From JBBRDU01 sp038203615 (GTDB lineage Bacteria; Verrucomicrobiota; Verrucomicrobiia; Chthoniobacterales; UBA10450): a stretch of 64,000 nucleotides of DNA. Location: contig JBBRDU010000005.1 of assembly GCA_038203615.1 (NCBI GenBank), positions 11,098 to 75,097 on the forward strand. Reading direction: 5' to 3'. Both the position numbers and the translations under genes were made by a program. This document shows, in pieces, positions 1 through 7,696 of this stretch. How positions within the stretch are numbered: position 1 is the stretch's first letter; the number at the start of each line of letters is the position of its first letter. The notes below the pieces were generated by a model. That model was not told the origin of the DNA. It did not search any database and was given only the letters and a program-made list of their open reading frames with translations.

Positions 1-47
1 GGCTCGATCTCTGGTACGACGGCAAACGCGAGAACCGGACCATATGA
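1..47 (+). CDS. C-terminal end of an unidentified upstream gene (partial)
   Basis: Read from base 3, the open frame gives LDLWYDGKRENRTI and ends in TGA at 45-47. The stop overlaps the ATG of the next gene by four bases (ATGA), the usual arrangement for translationally coupled genes in this window. Only 14 residues are visible, so no family can be named. The overlap is the main reason to believe the frame is real. Confidence 0.5.
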   Translation, partial: LDLWYDGKRENRTI

Positions 48-529
48 GTTCGCCCGGACGCGGAAAAAAGCCGCGCATCGTCATCGCCCGGACGCCGAAA
101 CAAATCCGTCGCTGCCACCCCGTTATGCGCCAGTTACGCCCGCACTTCAAAACGGCACAAGGTTTTGTCGAGCGTGTCCGCGCCCAGCAGCGTCAGGGAT
201 ACCTGCTCGCCTTCATTGAGGCGGATCAGGAAGTCCGCGCCGTCGCCGGTTACCGCTATCTCGAATCGCTTTTCGCCGGAAAATTTCTCTACGTGGATGA
301 TTTGGTCACGAGCGAGCATGCCCGCTCACAGGGTTTCGGCGGCCAATTGCTCGACTGGCTGGTGGCACAGGCGGGCGCCCATGGCTGCCAGCAACTGGAG
401 CTCGATTCCGCCGTCCAACGCTTCGACGCGCATCGTTTCTATTTCACCAGGCGCCTGAAGATCGCCTCCTACCACTTTTCCCTGCCGACCAACAGCGCCC
501 GCCCAACGAAGGCGCGGAAACAAAAATGA
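44..529 (+). CDS. GNAT-family N-acetyltransferase
   Basis: A 161-residue protein with the layout of a single GNAT domain, which transfers an acetyl group from acetyl-CoA to an amine. The central strand FLYVDDLVTSEHARSQGFGG carries the family acetyl-CoA loop (R-x-x-G-x-G type: RSQGFGG), followed by a helix LLDWLVAQA and the strand CQQLELDS. The C-terminal HRFYFTRRLKIASYHF is the typical last strand pair. The Lys/Arg-rich first 15 residues lie outside the domain. It overlaps the upstream stop by four bases and is followed after four bases by the cupin gene, so the three are probably one transcript. The substrate cannot be told from sequence. Confidence 0.85.
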   Translation: MSSPGRGKKPRIVIARTPKQIRRCHPVMRQLRPHFKTAQGFVERVRAQQRQGYLLAFIEADQEVRAVAGYRYLESLFAGKFLYVDDLVTSEHARSQGFGGQLLDWLVAQAGAHGCQQLELDSAVQRFDAHRFYFTRRLKIASYHFSLPTNSARPTKARKQK

Positions 530-533
530 ACCG

Positions 534-863
534 ATGAAAAATACCAATCCCTGGATCGAGATCTGCCCCGGCATCAAGCGCCGCACCCAGACCAGCGGCC
601 CGACCATGTACCAAATGGTGGCTCAACTTGACGCCGGGAGCCGCATGCCCGAACACAAACACCCCAACGAACAAATCGTGCATATCCTGTCCGGGCGCAT
701 GCGCCTGATCGTGCAGGGCACCCCGCACGATCTCACCACCGGTGATTCTTTTTACCTGGCAGGGAACGTTCCGCACGGCGTGGAGACCCTCGAAGATACC
801 CGGGTCCTCGACACTTTCAGCCCCCCGCGCGCCGAATATCTGGCGGCCGATGCCCAAGCCTAG
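534..863 (+). CDS. Cupin-domain protein
   Basis: A 109-residue single-domain cupin, a small beta-barrel that usually binds a metal through histidines and a glutamate. Cupin motif 1 is seen as MPEHKHPNEQIVHILSGRM, with H-x-H-x(3,4)-E and the conserved G, and motif 2 as AGNVPHGVETLED, with P-x-x-x-H. The length is normal for a stand-alone cupin, and the metal ligands look intact. It sits four bases after the acetyltransferase gene and ends just before a palindromic repeat. The ligand or reaction is unknown; roles range from sugar binding to dioxygenase-like chemistry. Confidence 0.85.
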   Translation: MKNTNPWIEICPGIKRRTQTSGPTMYQMVAQLDAGSRMPEHKHPNEQIVHILSGRMRLIVQGTPHDLTTGDSFYLAGNVPHGVETLEDTRVLDTFSPPRAEYLAADAQA

Positions 864-881
864 CGCGTCGCCCGGCTGAAC

Positions 882-969
882 CCGGTGGGGCGAGTCCGCC
901 TGAGGCGGATCGAGCCGGCGAATTCCACGCCAGGATTTTCGACGGCTCCGCGGAGCGTCGCCCCACCGG
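882..969. repeat. 88-bp element with 12-bp terminal inverted repeats
   Basis: CCGGTGGGGCGA at 882-893 is the exact reverse complement of TCGCCCCACCGG at 958-969. Inside lie two further palindromes, TCCGCCTGAGGCGGA (895-909) and GCTCCGCGGAGC (945-956). A near-copy of the left half occurs at 15768-15802. It lies in the 204-bp gap between the cupin gene and the next gene. It could be a REP-like or MITE-like element, or simply a strong RNA hairpin. Confidence 0.75.
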
Positions 970-1067
970 TAAGGGGCGGCGGCGTTATCTTAAACCGCTC
1001 GCCTGAGAAAACTATCGCCTTGCCCGCTCCGGGCATGGTACTCTGCGCGCCAAACCTAAAAACAACT

Positions 1068-1328
1068 ATGCTACACATCATCTGGTCCATTATTGTCGGC
1101 TTCATCGTAGGCTGGATCGCGGGGAAAATCATGCCCGGCGCCCAGCAGCTCGGATTTATCTGGACAACCGTTCTCGGTATCGGCGGATCAATCGTCGGCG
1201 GACTGATTGCACGCCTTTTCTCGAAGCCGGCGCCTGGTTCGTCTTTTCATCCGGCAGGCTTCATCATGTCGATTATTGGCGCACTGATTCTGCTTTTCGC
1301 CTGCATCAAATTTCATCTCCTGGGCTAA
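1068..1328 (+). CDS. GlsB/YeaQ/YmgE family membrane protein (transglycosylase-associated)
   Basis: An 86-residue protein with three hydrophobic helices, matching the small YeaQ/YmgE/GlsB family of stress-linked inner-membrane proteins. The first helix IIWSIIVGFIVGWIAGKIMP ends in the family signature G-W-x-A-G-x-I-x-x-G. The second, TVLGIGGSIVGGLIARLF, carries the glycine-rich G-x-x-G-x-x-x-G-G stretch. The third is MSIIGALILLFACIKF. The frame is open further upstream to 885, but that part is a palindromic repeat, so the ATG at 1068 is chosen; it gives the family's usual size. Molecular function is unknown. Confidence 0.85.
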   Translation: MLHIIWSIIVGFIVGWIAGKIMPGAQQLGFIWTTVLGIGGSIVGGLIARLFSKPAPGSSFHPAGFIMSIIGALILLFACIKFHLLG

Positions 1329-1362
1329 GCCGCCAAACCATCATCTCCAGCCGGCTCGAGCC

Positions 1363-1392
1363 CACTCGTAAAGACGCATGACTTTACGAGTG
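1363..1392. other. Perfect 11-bp stem hairpin
   Basis: CACTCGTAAAG (1363-1373) pairs with CTTTACGAGTG (1382-1392) around an 8-base loop. There is no T-run, so it is not a classical intrinsic terminator. It ends 17 bases before the TTG start of the next gene and two bases before a GGGGAG Shine-Dalgarno-like run, so it could shape translation of that gene or end the preceding transcript. Confidence 0.6.
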
Positions 1393-1409
1393 ACGGGGAG
1401 GTCCGGCGT

Positions 1410-1793
1410 TTGGTCGCGGCACTTGAATCGGACACGATTCCGGCGTCCGAATTTACCCACGTCGCTCACATCGCGGCGGCGTTAAACTATCTGGCCCGGT
1501 TGACGCCGGATCAGGCCCTCGTTCGAATGCGCGCGAAGATTCCGGCCTTTGCCGTCCATCACGGAGCGGATCATCTTTATCACGAAACCCTTACGAGATT
1601 CTGGATGCGCCTGCTTGGACATCTCAGCGCGATTTACCATGTCGACCTTCCCCTCTGGCGGCGCATCAATCTGATCGTGGACCGCTGGGGCACCCGCTTG
1701 CCCGTCGATGCCCATTATTCCCGCGAACTGATTACTTCCGCGGCTGCCCGTGCCACCTGGATGCAGCCCGATCGGTTGCCTCTCCCATTTTAA
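1410..1793 (+). CDS. Conserved hypothetical protein (helical, H-x-x-H family)
   Basis: A 127-residue, mostly helical protein with no assigned function. It has the layout EFTHVAHIAAALNYL, then a middle part ending in YHETLTRFWMRLL, recalling a widespread family of ~130-150-residue uncharacterised proteins with conserved W/F-THxAH and YHET-x-T motifs. The conserved histidines and glutamate could bind a metal (inference). The start is taken as TTG at 1410 because GGGGAG lies nine bases upstream and no in-frame ATG is available; the next ATG upstream (1378) is out of frame. It ends 54 bases before rpsO. Confidence 0.7.
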   Translation: MVAALESDTIPASEFTHVAHIAAALNYLARLTPDQALVRMRAKIPAFAVHHGADHLYHETLTRFWMRLLGHLSAIYHVDLPLWRRINLIVDRWGTRLPVDAHYSRELITSAAARATWMQPDRLPLPF

Positions 1794-1847
1794 TGTGCGG
1801 CTCCGACTTGCGCACGGCCGATCTTCTATTACACTACGCACTTCGTT

Positions 1848-2111
1848 ATGGCAGAGAGCACGGAAACGTTGGACCTCAAGGAATTCCAATTGCACGAAAA
1901 AGACACGGGCAGCGCCGACGTCCAAGTCGCGTTGTTAACCCATCGGATCGCGCAACTGACGGAGCACTTGAAGAGCCACGCCAAAGATCATTCCTCGCGC
2001 CGCGGCCTTCTTATGATGGTCGCGCAACGCCGCAGTCTGCTCGATTACTTGAGCCGGTCGAAATCGGACCGCTACAAGCACTTACTCGAGAAGCTGAACC
2101 TGCGGAAATAG
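1848..2111 (+). CDS. rpsO: 30S ribosomal protein S15
   Basis: An 87-residue protein with the S15 helical bundle and the strongly conserved stretch LLTHRIAQLTEHLKSHAKDH, then SRRGLLMMVAQRRSLLDYL and the terminal YKHLLEKLNLRK. S15 binds 16S rRNA early in assembly of the small subunit's central domain. The usual length is 88-89 residues, so it is complete. It is followed by pnp after 189 bases, the classic rpsO-pnp pairing. Both genes are known to be autoregulated at the RNA level in enteric bacteria; whether that holds here cannot be seen. Confidence 0.97.
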   Translation: MAESTETLDLKEFQLHEKDTGSADVQVALLTHRIAQLTEHLKSHAKDHSSRRGLLMMVAQRRSLLDYLSRSKSDRYKHLLEKLNLRK

Positions 2112-2218
2112 CGCAGGCTGATGGTGGCCGTTGTTCGCGCAACGTTCGGCTCAGCGCCCTAACGAAAAAGGAAAAATAGTAACGCGCCGACCAGGCCGAT
2201 ACGGCACCTTGGATTCTA

Positions 2219-2253
2219 GGTTTTAGCCCCGAAGGCCCTTCGGGTTTAAAACC
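2219..2253. promoter_or_regulatory. 35-base palindrome in the rpsO-pnp spacer
   Basis: GGTTTTA pairs with TAAAACC, and inside it CCCGAAGG pairs with CCTTCGGG, giving a long near-perfect stem. It lies about half-way between rpsO and pnp. In enteric bacteria this spacer holds a terminator and an RNase III hairpin through which PNPase represses itself. Here position and strength suggest a transcript-end or processing hairpin; the A/T flanks would act as a terminator tail on either strand. Confidence 0.65.
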
Positions 2254-2300
2254 TACAGTCAGGGTGACCGGCCTGGAACTCGCATATCCAGGAAAGCCAT

Positions 2301-4451
2301 ATGCAACACAAGGTCACAGCCCAAATTGGGTCCACTCACATCTCCATCGAGACAGGCAAAATCGCCAAGCTCGCAGACGGCGCCGTCGTCGTCTCCTGCA
2401 ACGAAACCATCGTGATGGTCAGCGCGGTTTCCGCCACCGCCATCAAAGAAGGACAGGATTGGTTCCCTCTCACCGTCGATTATCGGGAGAAAGCCGCCGC
2501 CGTTGGAAAATTTCCCGGAGGCTACTTCAAACGCGAAGGACGCCCCTCCGAAAAGGAGACGCTCACCTCGCGCATGACCGACCGGCCTCTGCGCCCCCTC
2601 TTTCCGGCCGGCTATCTTTATGACACGCAGATCATTTCCATCCTCCTGAGCGCAGATGGGGAGAACGATCCGGATATGCTCGCCATGAACGGCGCCTCCG
2701 CCGCCCTTTGCGTTTCCGACATCCCCTTCGCCGGTCCCATCGGCGCCGTCCGAGTCGGTCGCGTCGATGGCAAGTTCATCGCCAACCCAACCCACACCGA
2801 ACGCGAGCAAAGCGATCTCGACCTGGTTTACGTCGGCACCGAGAACGACGTCATCATGATCGAAGGAGCCGCCGACGAATTGCCGGAAGCGGAATTCGTC
2901 AAAGCCCTCGAATTCGCGCATGGGCACGCCCGCGAGATGATCCGCATCCAGAAAGAGCTGGCCGCCAAAGTCGGAAAACCAAAACGCGAAATGCCGCTCA
3001 TGAAGGTCGACCAAGCCATTCTGGAAATCGCCTACCAAGTGGCGGGAGAGCGGATCGAAGGCGCTCTCTACAACGCAGGTAAAGTCGCGCGCAGCAAAGC
3101 GGTCAACGCTTTGAAAGAGGAAGTGAAAACCGCCGTTCTGGCCAAGTATCCCGAGGCCGACAAGTTCGCGATTTCACAGGCCTTCGATTACGTGCAAAAG
3201 AAAGCGTTCCGCATCAGCGTGCTCGACAAACAGAAGCGCATGGACGGACGCGGCTACCAGGACTTGCGCCAGATTACGTGCGAAGTCGGCGTGCTCCCCC
3301 GCGCGCATGGCTCGGCCATCTTCCAGCGCGGTGAGACCCAGGCACTGGCCCTGGCCACCCTCGCCCCGATCGAGGAGGCGCAAAACATCGACGCCTACGG
3401 CGGCGGCGAAACTTCCAAGCGCTTCCTTCTTCATTATAACTTTCCGCCTTTCAGCGTCGGCGAAACGGGTCGCACCGGCGGCGCCAGCCGGCGCGAGATC
3501 GGTCACGGTGCCCTGGCCGAGCGTTCGCTCAAGCCCATTATTCCGTCCATGGAAGATTTCCGTTACGCCATCCGCATCAGCAGCGAAGTGATGGAATCGA
3601 ACGGCTCCACTTCCATGGCCAGTGTCTGCGGCGGCATGCTCGCCCTCATGGATGCCGGCGTGCCCATCAAGACGCCCGTCGCTGGCATCAGCGTCGGTCT
3701 TGTCACTGAATTCGGGGAGGGCGGCGAACTAAAACGTTACGAGCTGCTCACCGATATCATCGGCTCCGAAGATCATTTCGGTGACATGGATTTTAAGCTT
3801 TGCGGCACGGAAGCCGGCGTCACCGGGTTCCAACTCGATCTCAAACTTCCCGGCGTCAGCCATAAGATCATGGGCGAAGCCATTGGCCGCGCCAAAGAGG
3901 CACGGACCAAAATCCTCGCTCTCATGGCCACCGCTCTGGACAAACCGCGGGCCGACCTGAGCAAGTACGCGCCCCGCATCGAGACGATCAAAATCAATCC
4001 GGAGAAAATCGGAGCGCTCATCGGACCGGGCGGCAAGACGATCAAAGGCATCGTGGCCGAAACCGGCGCGGAGATTAACATCGACGACGACGGCTCGGTT
4101 CATATTTACGCCACCAGCCCTGAGAGCATGGCGCGCGCGAAGGAAATTATCGGCGGCATGTCCCGCGAAATCGAAGTCGGCCAGACTTATCAGGGCCGGG
4201 TTGTCTCGATCAAGGAATTCGGCGCCTTCGTCGAAGTCTTTCCGGGACGAGACGGCTTGGTCCATATCTCGGAGCTGGCGGACTTCCGCGTCAAGCGCAC
4301 GGAAGACGTCGCCAACATGGGTGACATGATCTGGGTGAAATGCATCGGGATCGACGATAAAGGCCGCGTCAAACTTTCGCGCAAAGCCGCGCTGAAAGAG
4401 CGCGCCGAAACCGAAACCGGCCAGCCGGCTCCCGCCGAGACCCACGCTTAA
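2301..4451 (+). CDS. pnp: Polyribonucleotide nucleotidyltransferase (PNPase)
   Basis: A 716-residue protein of normal PNPase length that degrades RNA 3' to 5' with phosphate, in the cytoplasm or degradosome. Two RNase PH-like halves are visible: the first with YREKAAAVGKFPGGYFKREG and RPLRPLFP, the second with FPPFSVGETGRTGGASRREIGHG and MASVCGGMLALMDAG, ending in FGDMDFKLCGTEAG (the catalytic Asp region). A KH domain follows (IGALIGPGGKTIK from residue 570) and then an S1 domain (about 627-695, YQGRVVSIKEFGAFVEVFPG). The short tail is Ala/Glu-rich. It follows rpsO, as in most bacteria. Confidence 0.98.
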   Translation: MQHKVTAQIGSTHISIETGKIAKLADGAVVVSCNETIVMVSAVSATAIKEGQDWFPLTVDYREKAAAVGKFPGGYFKREGRPSEKETLTSRMTDRPLRPLFPAGYLYDTQIISILLSADGENDPDMLAMNGASAALCVSDIPFAGPIGAVRVGRVDGKFIANPTHTEREQSDLDLVYVGTENDVIMIEGAADELPEAEFVKALEFAHGHAREMIRIQKELAAKVGKPKREMPLMKVDQAILEIAYQVAGERIEGALYNAGKVARSKAVNALKEEVKTAVLAKYPEADKFAISQAFDYVQKKAFRISVLDKQKRMDGRGYQDLRQITCEVGVLPRAHGSAIFQRGETQALALATLAPIEEAQNIDAYGGGETSKRFLLHYNFPPFSVGETGRTGGASRREIGHGALAERSLKPIIPSMEDFRYAIRISSEVMESNGSTSMASVCGGMLALMDAGVPIKTPVAGISVGLVTEFGEGGELKRYELLTDIIGSEDHFGDMDFKLCGTEAGVTGFQLDLKLPGVSHKIMGEAIGRAKEARTKILALMATALDKPRADLSKYAPRIETIKINPEKIGALIGPGGKTIKGIVAETGAEINIDDDGSVHIYATSPESMARAKEIIGGMSREIEVGQTYQGRVVSIKEFGAFVEVFPGRDGLVHISELADFRVKRTEDVANMGDMIWVKCIGIDDKGRVKLSRKAALKERAETETGQPAPAETHA

Positions 4452-4462
4452 CCCGGGTTCGG

Positions 4463-4482
4463 CGCGGGCCTTTGTGCCCGCG
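4463..4482. terminator. Possible terminator hairpin after pnp
   Basis: CGCGGGC (4463-4469) pairs with GCCCGCG (4476-4482) around CTTTGT, 12 bases after the pnp stop. There is no following T-run, so it may act only as a 3'-end-stabilising hairpin or a Rho-independent terminator of unusual type. Confidence 0.4.
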
Positions 4483-4612
4483 GACAAACCCGCGTTCCGC
4501 CTCAGCGTCCTGACGGCGCCGCCGGCAGTGTTCCGTCGCTGCCGTTCACTTTCATTTTGTCATTCCGCCTGGAGTCGAGGAGTCTCTCCACTTCAGGCAG
4601 TATCATCCCGCG

Positions 4613-5821
4613 ATGAAATCCAGCTTCGTTGAGAAACTCATCGGCCGCCTCGGACGCATCGGTCCCGAGGACGTGCAGAATTACTTTCTGCGACTGGCCC
4701 AGGAAAAAGGTTTTCTCGAGACGATTTTCAACGCCATCCAGGAAGGCATCATCGTGACCGATTCGAGCGGTCGCATCACCTACCTGAACCAGGCGGCCTC
4801 TGATTTGTTCGGACTACAGGGACCCGAATCGATCGGCAAACAACTCGATGAGCGGGTGCGCGGTCTCGATTGGAGTTCGCTCACCCAAAGCGGCGGGCCC
4901 ATCAGTCGCGACATGGAAATTTTCTATCCGGCCAATCGCTTCATTAATTTTTATGTGGTGCCGTTGATTATGGAGCGGCGCGAGACCGCCGATGCACCCA
5001 TTCTGGAAGGGGCGGGCGCAGCGGCCGGCGAGCAGGTCGGCTACGCCATGATCCTGCGCGATATCACCGAAAGCCGGCGTTCCGCCGAGCAAACGCTCGA
5101 GTCGGAACGCCTGAACGCTCTCACCCTGCTGGCCGCCGGCGTGGCTCATGAAATTGGGAACCCGCTCAACTCGCTGCACATCCATCTCCAGCTGATGGAG
5201 CGCAAAGTGCGCGAGCTCGACGGTGCCGCTCGCACCGAGCTTCAGGAATCCATCAAGATCGCGCGCACCGAGATCGCGCGGCTCGACTCCATCGTGACGC
5301 AGTTCCTCCGCGCCATCCGACCGACCCTACCCCAGCTGCACGCCGAGAATATCAACACGATCATCGAGGAAGCCGTGCGCTTCTTCGCCCCGGAGATCAA
5401 AGACCGGGACGTCGTGGTGGAACAGGAGCTTCGCTCTGACCTCCCCATGCTCGAGTTGGATCGCGACCAGATGACGCAGGCCTTTTACAATGTGATCAAG
5501 AACAGCCTGGAAGCCATGAAGCGCCGCGGCATTCTTCGGATCCGCTCAGACATCGATGACACGCATGTGCTCGTTCGTTTCATCGACACGGGCGGCGGCA
5601 TCTCCGCGGAAAACCTCAGCCATGTCTTTGAGCCGTATTTTACCACCAAGACGGGTGGCTCCGGCCTCGGCCTCCTCATCGTGCGCCGCATCCTGCGCGA
5701 ACACGGCGGAGAACTCTCCATCGAAAGCACGGAAGGCAAAGGCCTGACTCTGACCATCCGGCTGCCTCTGCTCGATCGCCGCGTTCGCATGCTGGAGGCC
5801 GGGCATCCTCCGGAAGCGTGA
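4613..5821 (+). CDS. PAS-domain sensor histidine kinase (NtrB-like, soluble)
   Basis: A 402-residue two-component kinase without a membrane segment, so it probably senses a cytoplasmic signal. A PAS domain lies at about 35-160 (EGIIVTDSSGRITYLNQAAS). It is followed by a HisKA dimerisation helix with the phosphoacceptor His179 in AAGVAHEIGNPLNSL, and an HATPase_c domain with the N box (FYNVIKNSLEAM), G1 (DTGGGI), F box (FEPYFTTK) and G2 (GSGLGL). Architecture matches NtrB/AtoS-type kinases that pair with sigma54 activators. The matching regulator begins 403 bases downstream, beyond an antisense gene relic. Confidence 0.93.
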   Translation: MKSSFVEKLIGRLGRIGPEDVQNYFLRLAQEKGFLETIFNAIQEGIIVTDSSGRITYLNQAASDLFGLQGPESIGKQLDERVRGLDWSSLTQSGGPISRDMEIFYPANRFINFYVVPLIMERRETADAPILEGAGAAAGEQVGYAMILRDITESRRSAEQTLESERLNALTLLAAGVAHEIGNPLNSLHIHLQLMERKVRELDGAARTELQESIKIARTEIARLDSIVTQFLRAIRPTLPQLHAENINTIIEEAVRFFAPEIKDRDVVVEQELRSDLPMLELDRDQMTQAFYNVIKNSLEAMKRRGILRIRSDIDDTHVLVRFIDTGGGISAENLSHVFEPYFTTKTGGSGLGLLIVRRILREHGGELSIESTEGKGLTLTIRLPLLDRRVRMLEAGHPPEA

Positions 5822-5826
5822 ATTCG

Positions 5827-6093
5827 TTAGGCTGTTACCGGCAGACAGTCACAGCACCTTCCCCCATAGGTATCGTCGGCTGGCTGCTTGAGCATGAAAT
5901 CGGCGACGTCGGTGCGCGCGATCCAATTGGTCCAAACAAAATTCCCGATGTCCCGCCCGCGGCGGTAGCAGCCGCGCGCCGGTGCATGGGTCAGGCCGTT
6001 CGGCCGAATAGTGACCCAATCGACATCGCTTTCCTAAATCAGTTTTTCCTTCCGAAGCTTATCCCAAAATACGAAAGGCAGAATGAGCGGAAT
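5827..6093 (-). pseudogene. Relic of an NAD(P)-binding SDR/epimerase-type gene (C-terminal part)
   Basis: The minus strand encodes PLILPFVFWDKLRKEKLI, a TAG stop (6034-6036), then ESDVDWVTIRPNGLTHAP, a middle stretch, and IARTDVADFMLKQPADDTYG. This is the C-terminal half of the atypical SDR family (NAD(P)H-binding, NmrA/epimerase-like), whose members have a K-x-x-x-E-x-x-I-R-x-S-x-x-D-W-x-x-x-R-P motif and a closing R-x-D-V-A-x-F-M-x-x-Q. The Rossmann N-terminus is missing, and a second stop lies at 6094-6096. It sits antisense between a histidine kinase and its likely regulator. Confidence 0.75.
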
Positions 6094-6223
6094 CTACAGG
6101 GATTAAACGAGGATAGACGGAGTTTCGTTACCCTGGCGAAGCACAAAATCACGTGACCGGCACGGAAATGGCCGCGAAAGGGTCAGTTAACGATTGAGAG
6201 ATTGAACGATTGAGTGAGAATAA

Positions 6224-7696
6224 ATGACTCACTCACGAGCCAAAGCTCCCGAAATGGACTCTATCCAGCCCACTATCCTCGTCGTCGACGACGAGAAGCA
6301 TACCCGGGACGGTTTGCGCCGTTTACTGGAGGATCAATACGACGTCTACGTGGCAGGCGACATCGGCGGGGCCATCGACGTGCTCGAGCGCGAGCAGGTC
6401 GATCTTCTTCTGACCGATCTTCGGCTGGGCAGCGAAGACGGCATGGCCCTAATCGAGCGAGCCCTGAAAATGCCGCATCCACCCGTTTGCATGATGATGA
6501 CAGCCTATGGGTCTGTCGACACCGCGGTCGATGCGATGAAGCGCGGCGCCTACGACTTTGTGACCAAGCCGCTCAATCTCGACAAGGTGGAGTTGCTCAT
6601 CGCGCGAGCCTTGCAAGGACGGAAGCTGGAGCAGGAAAATCGCACCTTGCGCCAGCAGGTGGACGAGCGCTACGGCCTCGAAAACATCTGGGGCGAGTCG
6701 GGCGCCCTACGCGAAGTGCTCGACACCATCAAGCAGGTGGCGCCCTCGTCCGCCAATGTCTTGATCGAGGGCGAAAGCGGCACCGGCAAAGAACTGGCCG
6801 CGCACGCCATCCATAATTTGAGCCGGCGCAACAAGGCCAGGTTCGTCGTGGTGCACTGCGCCGCTCTTTCTCCGCAGTTGCTCGAAAGCGAGCTGTTCGG
6901 CCACGAAAAAGGAGCCTTCACCGGCGCGAGCGAGCGCCGCCTCGGACGCTTCGAGCAGGCCAACGGCGGCACTATTTTCCTGGATGAAATTGGCGAAATC
7001 GACCCGAGCACACAGGTAAAATTATTGCGCGTGATCGGGGAAAACCGCGCTTTTGAGCGGGTCGGTGGCAATCAAACCCTGCACGCGGACGTCCGCCTCA
7101 TCGCCGCCACCAACAAAAATCTGGAAAGCCTCGTCCGTGAGGGAAAGTTCCGCGACGATCTTTTTTTTCGCCTGAACGTCGTGCGCATCACCATGCCTCC
7201 GTTGCGTGATCGCAAGGAGGATATTCCCCTTCTCGTCCGCGGATTTTTGCGCCATTTCTGTAAAACGAATGAGAAACCGTTGCTCGAACTCACTGCCGAC
7301 GCCATGAACGCGCTTCTCACTCATGACTGGCCCGGCAACGTGCGAGAGCTGCGCACCGCCATCGAACACGGCGTGGTCATGGCGACCGGTTCAAAGATCA
7401 CGGTCCGCGATCTCCCCATGGCCGTGCGACAGGCGAGCGGCGCCGCTCTCCCCCGCGGAATCTCCGCGACCAAGGCGTTCGGCGAACGGGCGAACCCGCT
7501 CGATCTCCACGAAACGGAACGCAAACTGATTATGCAGGCGCTCGCCGCGACCAATGGCAACGTGACGGCCGCCTCGAGGCGACTCGGCATCAGCCGGCGC
7601 ACCCTGCACCGCAAAATCAACGAGATGAATGCCGAGAAGACCGCAGAAGCAGCCGCGGTCGAAACGGAGCAAGCGCCGGAGAAAAATGCCAGGTAG
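6224..7696 (+). CDS. Sigma54-dependent response regulator (NtrC family)
   Basis: A 490-residue regulator in three parts. The receiver domain (about 10-130) has phosphoacceptor Asp65 in LLLTDLRLGSEDG and a conserved Lys in YDFVTKPL. The AAA+ domain (about 155-390) has Walker A GESGTGKE near 183, the sigma54-contact loop GAFTGA near 230, Walker B GTIFLDEIGEI and R-finger region. A Fis-type helix-turn-helix (NVTAASRRLGISRRTLHRKI) follows, then a Glu/Ala tail. It should activate RpoN promoters when phosphorylated by the upstream kinase. ATG 6224 is used; ATG 6254 (MDSIQP) is also possible. Its stop overlaps the next gene by 11 bases. Confidence 0.93.
   Translation: MTHSRAKAPEMDSIQPTILVVDDEKHTRDGLRRLLEDQYDVYVAGDIGGAIDVLEREQVDLLLTDLRLGSEDGMALIERALKMPHPPVCMMMTAYGSVDTAVDAMKRGAYDFVTKPLNLDKVELLIARALQGRKLEQENRTLRQQVDERYGLENIWGESGALREVLDTIKQVAPSSANVLIEGESGTGKELAAHAIHNLSRRNKARFVVVHCAALSPQLLESELFGHEKGAFTGASERRLGRFEQANGGTIFLDEIGEIDPSTQVKLLRVIGENRAFERVGGNQTLHADVRLIAATNKNLESLVREGKFRDDLFFRLNVVRITMPPLRDRKEDIPLLVRGFLRHFCKTNEKPLLELTADAMNALLTHDWPGNVRELRTAIEHGVVMATGSKITVRDLPMAVRQASGAALPRGISATKAFGERANPLDLHETERKLIMQALAATNGNVTAASRRLGISRRTLHRKINEMNAEKTAEAAAVETEQAPEKNAR

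Noticed and set aside
885..1067. Extension of the YeaQ-type protein upstream to 885
   Set aside because: The extra part is encoded by a palindromic repeat element, and the family is about 80-90 residues long.
5818..6156. 112-residue frame just after the kinase (plus strand)
   Set aside because: It has no family features and is the antisense of a recognisable SDR relic.
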